DNA of 64,000 nucleotides from Bryoerythrophyllum caledonicum. Taxonomy: Eukaryota; Streptophyta; Bryopsida; Pottiales; Pottiaceae. Positions 48,503-58,820 of the stretch are shown here, one piece after another. The position numbers and the translations under genes are program-made. Where the stretch lies: NCBI GenBank assembly GCA_963971425.1, contig OZ020517.1, forward strand, positions 684,501 through 748,500. The letters are read 5' to 3'. The notes beneath the pieces are model-generated. The model saw only the letters and a list, made by a program, of their open reading frames with translations. It did not search any database and had not been told where the DNA came from. Position 1 is the first letter of the stretch; each line of letters begins with the position of its first letter.

Positions 48503-49479
48503 ATGTTGGATCTGGAGGCATTCTGCATATCCCACGACACCGATGAGTAGGACCTCGACGACGCCGTGGAGGTCGCGTTGACGTTAGATTGGGTCGATTT
48601 TGTTGTTGGTGCGTATCATGTGAACGCGGAGATCTTCCCCGAGCTTAGAATGGTCGTTGCCAAGGGGAAGGGGAAAGCAAGTATTGAGCTCGTCGATGAG
48701 GAGGAAGATGTGGACCCGAACACCCTGGTTGTGTGCCTGAGCTCGAGCACGGCCACTCCGGATGATGAATCCCATGGCGATTTAGATACTGCCACTCTGC
48801 CGGAGATTCAGAGTGGTTCTCAATCTGAAACGGGAGACACAATCGGTACCTCGCGGCAGCGGCTCGAGTTCCTGGAGTTCGAGTCGCTGAATATCTCCGA
48901 GAGGCCTCATTCAGCTCTGACCTTGGGCGGGTCATCCGCTCGGCCCGCGCCCAAGAAGAAGAAAGTCGCCAACGCGAGCGGCCGCTCTCCGTTGGTTACG
49001 GCGAGCAGTGCTCAGGATAACAGCAAGTTCATCACCCTTAAGAAGAAGCTCGAAGAGGAGACCACCCAGCGGAGGTTGATGGAGCAGCGGCTGGCGGAGC
49101 GTGACGAGGAGCTCAGGGATTTGCAGCGGAGGCGTGACGAAGAGATGAAGAGGGACCAAGACCAGAGGCATGCCGACATGATGCTCATGAGCATCATGAC
49201 ATGATGCACATGATGCTCATGATGCTAATTTGTCTGCTGTCGCCACAACACCACCCACAGTTAATGCTGCAACTTCCCAGCCTCCTATCTCAGCGGAAGA
49301 AGGGACTAGGACAGGGTTGTCATAACGGACGGGTTGAGGTGATCGAACGGGACAACCGGACGGGCGGTCCGGACGGCACGGACGGACGGTTCGGACGGAT
49401 TGCCCGAAGTGCGCCGAGTAATTTTTTGCAAGTAAGAAATTTTTACTGTGATCGCCACGTCACATTCGTACGTGTCACG

Positions 49480-49580
49480 CCACCGTGGCACTAGGGCGGG
49501 GACGTCTCCATGAGGGGCGTAGACGTCTCCATGAGGGGCGGGGACGTCTCCCCTGGGGCGGGGACGTCCCCGCCCTGCAT
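49480..49580. repeat. GACGTC palindrome array
   Basis: Four GGGGACGT(C/T)-type units with GGCG spacers, the leftmost of the arrays in element B. It lies just downstream of the stop of hAT B, near the CAGGG terminus, so it is subterminal. Confidence 0.8.
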
Positions 49581-50904
49581 CATTGAGCGGAGAGACCTTA
49601 ATGTTTGGGAGCAAAATATGTTTATTACATTAAAAAGTTTCACGATAAAACAACAATTCCCTAATCTCATACTTCCAAACGAAGTAATATCTTATAGATA
49701 TCTAAGAAACTTTTTATTTCCTAGCTTCTTCTATGAATTATCACAACTCTCTTGATTTCGCATACATATATGTAGTTACTTTTCTTGTCCTTTAATTATT
49801 CAAACGGCCCGATCTGCGCACTCCTTCGATGGATGGGCCACCCATAACCGCATCTCGAAGGACGATATCATCATCATCTGGTGCCTCATCGCAATCTGGA
49901 CGGTTGTCATCATCAGCTCCTTCATCGCTCTCATCTGAGAATTCTCCATTGCTAACATCCGTAGTCCAAAAGCCCTCTATTTCAGAGTTGTCATTGCGAA
50001 GCTCTACGACTGTTTCACCATCGCAACGCGAGCGTCTGAATCTCTTTTGTCGATGTGCGTGAGGATCATTGCCGTCGGAATTTATGGTTGGGCCGCTGGT
50101 AGGACGAACTGCTCGATTCGGAACAACAAACGCCGGAGTTGTTGAAGAGCGTCCTGGAACATACGTGTCCAAAAACGGTTGTACAACCACGTTCAGATCT
50201 CGTGCCCCTATTCCAAGGAGGGGATGTCTACGATGCCTTGAGGAGGATGCTTCGCCGGTGTTTCTTCCTTCACGGCCTCTAGCCGCTCCACGGCCTCTAG
50301 ACCCTCCACGAGCATTAGTCCTTCCACTCGGTTGTATATATTGACCCATTGGATGAAGAAGTGTCCTTGTAGCGGCCAAGGGGGGTCTGCCATTTCTGGT
50401 AGTAGTAGCGGAAGTGTTTAGACCCATCCCCTCAATGCCTACACTTCGTTGGAAAGGTCCATACATGGCATTCGCCGTTCTAGGAGAAGAGGAATTCCGG
50501 GAAGGTGGCGTTGGTACATTCTCCTCATTGATAACCGTAGGCAACACCACAACCGGAGATGGTTGTGGCTCAAGGTCCTCTGTGAATGCAAAAGCATCAT
50601 CGGGGTCTACATATTCCGGGTCAAAACGCTTTCGCTGATTAACAACCCTTTCATTTCTTCGAGTCGTCCGTACAATTGTTGTGTTTTCAACATTTGCGTT
50701 AGAGTCTCCTTGAACGACTCCAGTGCCCTGAAACGATGTACCCATTCCAATAGGGCTCTCTTGGTCATACCGATTTTCAACCGATGCTTGGTTGTTTCCA
50801 GTCGCAGTATTTACTACGTTCTCTCCCGCTCCGTTGTTGTCGGCATCTCCATTTCCACCTCCATAGTCTGAAGGGGAATTGTCACCGTCGCGAACATTCC
50901 CGAC

Positions 50905-53257
50905 CACTATAAGAAACCCGTGTTTTTTGTTATGTCCTTAATCATGTCAGCGTGTTTTTTTGATGTCTTGGAACTAGCCAGTAATGTCCCCGTGAACGTG
51001 AGGATGTCCACGCGTCAATTATGAACAATGGAGGTGGGAGGGTCCCGAAACGCGCGTGCGAAATAGGAGACGCGATGATGTCTCCAACAACGCGCCCGTC
51101 TCCGAGGACGTCATCGAGGACATCTTGGGTGACGCAAAACTGCCACGTTGGCAGCGAACAAGCGTTTCATCTGAGGTAAGAATGTCAAAGTTATTGTTGT
51201 GCAAGGTAGAAAGCAGCCCAACGTTAAAAAAAACAACGAAACGGGCAGCGGTCTACAAGAGGAGGAAAAAAAAGGCACGAGCCTTATAAAACTAGATTTT
51301 TTTTTTAAAAATAAAAAATATAAAGTATATAAAATTGAAGAATATTCTGATTATATTTATTAACTTTGATCCTCTGAAATTTTTTATTTGTCCACTTCGT
51401 ATCAAAATGGTTTCCAAAATAAAATTTAATTTTAAATATTAAAAATACAAAATATTAATTAATATAATAATAATATTTGATAAAAACTGATCATTCTGTA
51501 ATTAAAGCGGACATATTAAATTCAGTACTGTATATTTAAATATTAAATAATATTTATCAATTAATATAATATTAAAATACCACTTTTCTACTAAAACCCG
51601 AATTATAAGGAATTTAGGGTGATTTTGTAAAGTCCTTGGTGGCTTACCCATGTGGACATATTATATATTTTGTAGTTTACAGCACTTCATCTACATGGCA
51701 AACACAATTCCATGTCGGACAAGGTGACACGTCATTTTGTGTATAGGTCCACGTCACTTGAGACATCCAATTGAAGATGTCTCGAGTAACGTCTACATGT
51801 CTTTGAGGACATCCCACAGAGACGTCTCTGAAAACATCAGCAGTGTTTGGCAAAACATTGACATGTCCTGGAAAACATCATCGTGTCTTGCAAAACATAG
51901 TAGGATGAATTTCGTCAAGTTCATTGGATGAATAGAGGCGGCAAGGGTTAGCTGCTCCAGCCATAGTTAGGTCATGAGGCGGCTAGGGTTAGCTGCTGCA
52001 GCCATAGTTAGGTCATGAGACCTTTAAGTAGAATTTGAGGTTGCACAAAGCTCACTTTGGCCTTTATTTTTCCAAGTAGTTAGAGTTTAGAATGTAGAGG
52101 TTGGAGTTTTAGAGTGTAGACTGAGTTTAGAAGTTAGAATGTTAGAGTTTAGAGTGTAGAGGTTAGAGTTTTGAGTGTAGAGGTAAGAGTTTAGAGTGTA
52201 GAGGTTAGAGTTTTGAGTGTAGAGGTTAGAGTTTAGAGTGTAGAGGTTAGAGGTGCAGTGTTGGACATGCAATGTGCTGTGAGCGACATATAGACGTGAC
52301 CATGTTGTAGAAGACGTATGCCGCAACACTTAGGAAACGTAGGGACGTCTTTTGAAACATCCCCGTGTCTATGGAGACATATTTTAAATTGCGTGTATAT
52401 CATATTACCACATTTGCAAGTAGGCCACTAAGCATGAATTTGGATGAATGTACATGTTACATGTAAGATCAGGTATTCATGTCTTGTACTCATGTCTTGT
52501 ACAACATACTCATGTCTTGTACAACATATTCATGTCTTGTACAACATCTCTTGATGTCCCTCAAAACACCATCACATACACAGCGTCAACAATACCATGC
52601 ATCAGGGGATGTCACGTCAGACACGCATAAGTTCTTTGAGACGTCTGCAATGACACCCTCAGTGCCGACGACCATGGGTCGGCAATGTATTGGAGGACGC
52701 CATCATGTCCATCGCCACGTCCTCTAGGGCATGGCGATGTTCAACGAAATCAGCATCAAAATCCAGGTAGCGTTGGCATAGACGTCGAGCAGGACATCTC
52801 CACGTCAACTCGGGACGTCTTAAAAAACACAGCCATGTTACCAATGATGTCCCCGCAAACACGAATCTGAAAAAAAAACCACGCAAATATCTGCTGACGT
52901 GGCACGCCACGTCACTCTTTCCCGGGTCCACATCAGAGGCCACGTGGGTCCACGTCACATGCCACGTCATATGCCACGTCACCAATGGAGAGGATGAATT
53001 TCCCGGCCATGTGGCACTGCCCGTCATCCTGCCGCTTAGGTGTCGTCTACGTGGCGCCCAGTTGGCACCATTTCTAGCCTCCCAAAATCTCCGAAAATCG
53101 TCCCTGTCGTAGGGATGTCCTCGCGTTTTTGGTGATGTCCCCACGCGTTACAGCGTGTTACGCGCGTTGGTACGTCAGAGGGATGTAAATTCGGATGTCT
53201 ACATGTCTCCTGGGACATGATTCAGGACGTGACAAAAAACACGGGTTTCTTATAGTG
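50905..53257. mobile_element. Non-autonomous CACTA (En/Spm-type) element
   Basis: Perfect terminal inverted repeats of at least 27 bp: left begins CACTATAAGAAACCCGTG (50,905), right ends with its complement ...TTCTTATAGTG (53,257). The 3-bp target duplication is GAC on both sides (50,902-50,904; 53,258-53,260), as expected for CACTA. The subterminal regions (50,930-51,200 and 51,700-53,230) are full of degenerate ATGTC...GACAT/ACGTC motifs, typical transposase-binding sites. The core 51,300-51,620 is extremely AT-rich. No transposase ORF exists. Confidence 0.93.
51700..53225. repeat. Subterminal ATGTCTTG/GACGTC repeats of the CACTA element
   Basis: Many imperfect copies of a roughly 20-bp unit of the form 'catgtcttg.a.aacat' and 'gacgtctc.gaaaacatc', in both orientations (51,765-51,900; 52,340-52,375; 52,480-52,560; 52,690-53,220). 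Between them, 52,080-52,250 is a 20-21 bp tandem repeat (TGTAGAGGTTAGAGTTTTGAG). Confidence 0.75.
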
Positions 53258-55974
53258 GACATTGCCCCCCCCCCTTTCAGGCTCTTCAAGGTTAGTTACA
53301 TTTGGAATGTCGCTCTCTGAGGAAGTAGACAAAAGTTCCACTTCATGAATGCCCTCATTTTGGGGAAGAGGAGGCGAAGGACTCCGACGAGGACTTTGAT
53401 TCCAAGGTCCCCAACGACCTTGAGCCAATTCTTCTTCCACATTGTCATCATCTCCGTAATAGTTTCTCGTTTCCTCAAGATGATCGGCACCTTCCGCCCA
53501 AAGATTAGGCTGACCTCGATACTCTAGCGGAGAGCGGGGAGCTGCGGAATTGTGCTCCTCCTCTTCCTCGGCTATCAACACATCAAATTCACGATTAGGT
53601 TCACCCACCGGGACTGGCCCTAGGGCATCTGGGTCGGAATCCTCCAAGTGAATATTCGCCTCGTACCATCGAATGGGATCGGCCCCTGGTCTTTGTTGAA
53701 GGCATCGGCTATTGGTATAAATATACACCAATGATGCAGCCTTTTCTGCCGCTAATCGATTTTGGCTCTTGTTGTGGACAAACGAATACATACTCCAGTT
53801 TCGTTCGCAAGAGCTAGCTGAACACGTAAGGGCTAGAATACGAACAGCTATTTTAGACTATGCTTTGTCTGCGATCCTGGCCCACCATTGGTGGAGTTGA
53901 AGCTTTGTCTGGCGGATGTCAGATGCCTCGGTAGGGCCATATGGTCCTGTGCCCTCCTCGTACTGTGTTAACTCATATTGGACATCGTCATATGAGACTT
54001 CCAATACCTCCATCATTTTGCGAACAACCTGATTCAATGCTCTTTGTGCGATTCCGTCAGCCCTAAGCGCCACATTATCCTTGAGGTACGGATTCAAAAG
54101 AGCCCCGGCGTAGTGAACATCGGTAAAAACCATTTGCCACCGGGCATCAAAAGATTGCTCAAGAGTGGATGCTATGTCAGCTCGTAGAGTAAAGGGTGAC
54201 TCTCTCAAAGAGTACACGTGTTCTCGCAAATTATGCATCACAAGCCACGCACGACCCATGGCTGGTTCTCGGCCATCAAACACACGCAATGCCTTCAAAA
54301 CATCCCTAGTCATGTGTACGTAATTCTGACATCGTTGCCAAAAGGCCACATCTTCGATGGTGAGCACCACATTACGCGCTGCGGTTGCTGCTTGCTCTCC
54401 ATTCTGTCTATTCCGTAGGGTTGCAAAGTAGTTTACAACACGGGGGTGGTCTTTCAACTGCTCCAACACTCCTTTGAGTCTCACCAATCGATCCAACATA
54501 AGGAAATTACAAGCAAAGCGGGTTTCAGTGGGCACTATAATATGCAAGTTTGGACTCAACTCACGAAGTGCCCCCATTGTCGAATGATGGTTTCTAATAT
54601 ATTTGCACAATTTCTTTGCCCTCTCTATTAAATCTTTAAGTTCTTGGACCTTTGCCCAATCTTCCAACATGAGATCCAATGCATGCGCCATGCACCCCTG
54701 CTTGTGAATGTGCGGGTATGTGAGAATAATATCATCCATCGCTCCAAGCATGTTGGGAGCATTGTCAGTACAAATCTATGTCACATGGATGGAACCCACC
54801 TTCTCAATGTAAACTTTCACTTGGTCCGCTATGTAACGCATGGACTTCTTCTCACCACTGGTGTCTGTGCTCCCCAAGAATATGTCACCAGTGGGGCACG
54901 ACATCATTAAATTCATGAGGGGCCTTCGATGGACATCATCCCAACCATCCGTGCATATCGACACCCCATAATTCTTGATTGCAAAACCAACTTTGGCTTC
55001 AATCTCTTTCTCAATTTGCAACCTCTTAGGTTCAATCAATCTAGTCCTCAACTGGTGATATGTAGGAGGAGTGTACTCAATCTTTGCCACGGATGTTGCC
55101 CTCACTGCATCGATGAACGCCTGATTTCGCGCCACATTAAAAGGCACATTCGCCTGATAGAAAAAGGTCGCCCACTTCTCATCAAGTTCCTTCCTTTTTG
55201 CAATGTTAAAAGCATCAAGCATCCGTTGTTGATGTAGTTGCCCAGATCTAGTGGAATTCGAGGCGGTAAGACCACCCGACACATGGTCGTGGTCGTTTCC
55301 TTCAGAGATATTAGGCACTCCTTCCCGAGGCGCACTTGTTACCCCACCCGCCACATTATTTTGAGCATCGGATTGGCTTGAAGTGTCAATAGTTGGTGCC
55401 CTTAACGGACCACTCGGACCTAAATCTCCGCCATACATATCCCCGCCCATCATTCGTTGCGGAACAATGTTTCCACAATTGGCAAATCGACTTCGCACAT
55501 AGGGAGGTAGGCTACGACAAATCGACCTCTCTGACTTGGCGCCATATCCTAAGTGAGCGAACGCACGCTCACGTTTATAGCTAAAAGTATAGTTGCAGAA
55601 AACACAACTCACTTTGCCCCCGTTGTCACCAAAATTGTACCAAGGTTCCTATTCTTTTTTTTGCTTCCTTTGACTTCCCATTGCATTCACGGCTTATGCC
55701 AAATAATGTACAAGTCCCGTCTTCGCCAAAATACGGGTCTAGTTATAGTATAGAATCAGGTGAAAATATGAGGTCTGATAGCGCTGGTGCACTGCTTGAA
55801 CCAATTTTTACATCACCTCAGCCGCACACCAGTGCCGCGTGCCACCCAAGTAGACTCGCAAGGAGCTCAAACTGAATTGAGGTCCAAGGGATAGAGGCCA
55901 GAGTGACAAGCGTGAGGACAAACGGCCCTCCCCGTTCCTTTCATACACAAGGAAAGAAGTGTGACCTGACGCGC

Positions 55975-56180
55975 TAAGGGCGGGGACGTCTCCGTGAAGG
56001 GGCGGAGACGTCCCCGCCCTTAATCGGACAGGGGCGGAGACGTCTCCGCCCCTGCCCGATTAAAGGCGGGGACGTCTCCGCCCCTGCCCGAGTAAGGGCG
56101 GGGACGTCTCCGCCGCACCAGGGCAGGAGATAGACGTCCCCGCCCATACTCCGTGAAGGGGCGGGGACGTCTCCCCAACC
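55975..56180. repeat. GACGTC palindrome array upstream of hAT B
   Basis: Six to seven GGGGCGG(G/A)GACGTC(C/T)CCGCCCC units joined by short 'ttaatcggacag / tgcccgattaaag' spacers. It lies about 300 bases upstream of the hAT B start. A perfect unit is its own reverse complement. Confidence 0.9.
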
Positions 56181-56409
56181 CAGGAGAAGGAGGCCTTTGG
56201 GGCATTTTGGGTGCTTAGGCACTCCTCCTCTCCATTAGGAGGGTGGAGGTTTTAATACACGGTCCCTTATTTTTGGTTCCTACAAGATTGCGACACACTT
56301 AAAATAAAAAGCAGATTCTGTCTATGAAGGAAGGCTAAATGGAAAGTACTACTTTTGTACTTTGACGACATGCTCTCCAATGATGAACACCTTTATTAGC
56401 TCCCTTTTA

Positions 56410-56669
56410 GATCAAGTAGTGAATAGCTTGTGAGCTATGCAAGTCCCCATCCATAACGGGGGACATAAACCTCTAGTAGAATGTATCGTGCAAGTTCTCT
56501 AAATAAATAATTTAAACACAATTGCCCCACAAAAGATTAGGAATGTACAACATACCATTAAAGAAAAAAATAGATCAAGTAGTGAATAGCTTGTGAGCTA
56601 TGCAAGTCCCCATCCATAACGGGGGACATAAACCTCTAGTAGAATGTATCGTGCAAGTTCTCTAAATAA
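56410..56669. repeat. 99-bp direct duplication
   Basis: The block beginning 'agatcaagtagtgaatagct' at about 56,410 is repeated almost exactly from about 56,571, separated by about 60 bases. The larger flanking block (56,240-56,410) also resembles 57,725-57,910. These lie in the 3' flank of the RING fragment and show local segmental duplication. Confidence 0.85.
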
Positions 56670-56777
56670 ATTGTACCATTACAAACAAAAAGGATATTTA
56701 AAATCATGTAATGTTTAGAGCAAAAGTATTGTTCACAAAATTGATTTCCTACGTCCTAAACCTTTAAATACTCCTAA

Positions 56778-57434
56778 TCAGTTGTAACGTTGGTGAAGGG
56801 CTCGTTCGGTCCTCCTCAACCTACCACGTGCTTGTGCCTTTTCGCTCGCAACTTGGACGTGGGTTCCGTCGGAGTCAGCATGTGAACTTGACGTGTCAGT
56901 ATCATAGCTAGGTGTGTCGTCCATCACAGTCATGAACTTGCCCAATCCACCTTCCGGATACTTGCGCCATCCCATTGGAATTATTCCATTTTCAGGGCGA
57001 GGAATTTTTACCTTCCCCGGCATCGACTTCAAAGTGGACCAATCCACTATCTTGCCCAACTTCACCTCCGCATGAACACCCCGCGCAATGAAGAGATTTA
57101 CTTCGTTGCGTTTGACGAATGGGACGTCATACAACACTTGGTAAATTTCGATGCATCGGTTTTTAAACGCCTCTTCGACGCAATGTTTCAAGTTTGCCTT
57201 GTGGAAGCGCCGGTGATAGTTGTGTCGCGCCTCTAGGAAAGCCTTGTCGATGTGGCACCACTCGATGTAGTTCGCGCAATCATCAAAACTCCATGGCTCT
57301 ACTACGTCCTCCCAACCTCGAAAAGCCAACTTCTCGGGATTACGAAGAACGTGCAACCGCTTCCGATGGGCGTTCCCCGCTCGTGCACGGGTCTTGTCTC
57401 GCTCCTCCTTGGCCAATTGTCCGGATGAAGACAT
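56778..57434 (-). pseudogene. N-terminal fragment of a RING-type cargo gene
   Basis: The ATG at 57,434 gives MSSSGQLAKEERDKTRARAG. About 190 residues align with the first part of the full RING gene on the right: RLHVLRNPEKLAFRGWEDV, PWSFDDCANYIEWCHIDKAF, HNYHRRFHKANL, GVHAEVKLGKIVDWSTL, PMGWRKYPEGGLGKFM. It stops with TGA soon after a basic, nuclear-localisation-like segment (RGRLRRTERA), so the coiled coil and RING are missing. The 5' flank (57,480-57,640) is similar to that of the full gene (61,160-61,290), which shows a duplicated gene that lost its 3' part. It might still encode a short protein. Confidence 0.6.
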
Positions 57435-57564
57435 GGTGTGCACGTGTGAATGCAAAAATCTGGAGTGGATGGATGAATGAGACCTCGCACAACGCCCACA
57501 TCCAGCTCAATGAAGAGATGGTGGATAGGAGTATGCGAGGCGGGGACAAATGAGGTCCCCCTCC

Positions 57565-57635
57565 ATTAAAATAGTAATCCGGTGGGGGCGGAGACGTCCC
57601 CGCCCTACCAGGGCAGGGGCGGGGACGTTTGCTAG
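57565..57635. repeat. GACGTC palindrome units upstream of the RING fragment
   Basis: Two units, GGGGGCGGAGACGTCCCCGCCC and GGGCAGGGGCGGGGACGT, about 140 bases upstream of the fragment's ATG, matching the arrays upstream of the other genes. Confidence 0.8.
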
Positions 57636-57915
57636 TAAATTGGGGGGGGGTTCGTCCCGACAAAACTTCCCAAGGAGGTGTTTGAAGCCACTCTTGCTTG
57701 GCCGAGGCACTCCTCATCTCCATGAGGCGGGTGCACAATTAAATATGGGGTGATTTATTTTTGGTTCCGACAAGATCCTAATGCACTTAAAATAACATGC
57801 AGATTATGTCTCTCCCTAGTTCTAGGGAGGAAGGCGAAATGGAAAGTACAACTCTTGTACTTTGACGGCATGCTCTCTAATAAGGAACACTTTTATTAGC
57901 TCCCTATTAGTTTTG

Positions 57916-58570
57916 GAGCAAACATAAGAGTGTAGAAAATTATTTCCTTTCAAATTTAAAAAAAAATTCCTTGTCTTTAGTGGAAAATAACGCTTCAACT
58001 CAAGTCAAAGATTTTCACATATTGCCAAAAATATAACGGGCAAGGTACCAAAAACAAAAACGTCTTACCACATAAAACTTAGAGATTTTAACTTTTTATA
58101 CTTTTGATTTTTTCCACAACAATATGTGGTGTAGACCTTCATATTGACCGTTTGGATCATCAATCTAAAACATATCAAGTATCTAAAAACTAAAACGTTA
58201 ATTGCCCATTTTTTAGCTTCCACTACTAGCATAGTTGACTTGAATAAGCTACACCCTTTGTCTACCTCTAACAATTGGTGTATAAGGAACTAACATCATC
58301 CTAAACTACCATTAGTAATGGATTTAGGTCTTATCTAGAAGTAAAATTTGATACCAAGTAGTGAATAGCATGGGAGCTATGCAAGCCTTTCAATCCGTTT
58401 GGTTAAAATTTATGAAATTTTGTGGGGACATTAACAAAGAAGTATTTATTGAGATCCTACGGTTAGATGTAGAAATAAAAAGGTTTTCTCTCCCTTCTTA
58501 GGCATTATACTATAGCCTCGCAGTTTTGAAGTGTTTTTGGTGCAAGATTGCCTTGGTCTTTTAGGGAGTA
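57916..58570 (+). repeat. AT-rich interspersed repeat family, copy 4
   Basis: The best match to 35,727-36,420, same orientation. It extends to the 'gaagtgtttttggtgcaagattgcc' block. A small insertion of 'agtagtgaatagcatgggagctatgcaag' type resembles the 99-bp duplication at 56,410-56,669. Confidence 0.65.
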
Positions 58571-58820
58571 AAAATGTTTGGAGGTTTAAAACTTGGTCCA
58601 CACCATTTTTTTTTTACAATAGCACAAATCCTTATGAGGCTTAAGTACATCCATAATCACACGGATTCTCACCACTATTATCAAGTAGAATGTAGACAAT
58701 ACTATTCATATTTTTTTAGTATCCATAATGTAATACGAAAATGGGAAAATACATTAAACGCAAAAAGATGAAGCATTGTAAGAAAATTGTCTCTTGGTAC
58801 CGCAAAAACAAAAAATACAC

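Larger units (their letters stand above)
44081..49204 (+). pseudogene. ParB/DGQHR-like plus DNA methyltransferase-like protein
   Basis: Predicted coding exons are 44,081-44,091 (ATG GCT GAA AG), 45,188-46,634, about 46,860-48,221 and 48,503-49,204 (TGA). The first junction gives MAESTERDKM. Exon 2 contains YYIINGQHNVAASKAM (46,302) followed by VPKVMRRHFRTWQ and ISAYYNRVNHL, matching the ParB/sulfiredoxin-fold 'DGQHRxxA' pattern. Exon 3 contains DWGPPDSYY, then SPYAKEFFRVFLDVRSRLIPPQGALHF, and at its end GEAVVQLFGG plus (after a one-base slip) TKLLIASV; this order (DPPY-type, then FxG) is that of beta-class DNA methylases. The usual (D/N/S)PPY reads GPPD. Exon 4 continues with the expected post-motif segment and ends in a coiled coil. 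Breaks: eight in-frame TAG, one TAA, frameshifts near 47,200 and 48,192, and a poor third acceptor. Function cannot be claimed. Confidence 0.5.
49792..55681 (-). pseudogene. hAT-family transposase B, interrupted by a CACTA element
   Basis: Starts MGSQRKQKKE at 55,681. BED-like CxxC...HLGY (about 55,605-55,550); core with YGVSICTDGWDDVHRRP, then ICTDNAPN, CMAHALDLMLEDW, TRFACNFLMLDRL, and the dimerisation motif SASSCERNWSMYSFVHNKSQNRL (about 53,810-53,740), which is canonical. A long acidic, Pro/Gly-rich tail follows. The frame is broken by three TAG codons (55,651, 54,778, 53,860). The second falls where copy A has Gln. A 2,353-bp CACTA element sits at 50,905-53,257; removing it with one GAC copy joins ...GGGNV to GNVRDGDNS in frame and extends the protein to 49,792, about 1,177 codons in all. 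It is paralogous to hAT A. It would mobilise element B or relatives. Confidence 0.8.

Noticed and set aside
55974-56222. ORFs through the GACGTC arrays (also at 57,340-57,738, 61,239-61,589 and 63,719-63,919)
   Set aside because: The translations are repeats of Gly/Asp/Val/Pro-Arg produced by the tandem palindromes, with no independent coding evidence.
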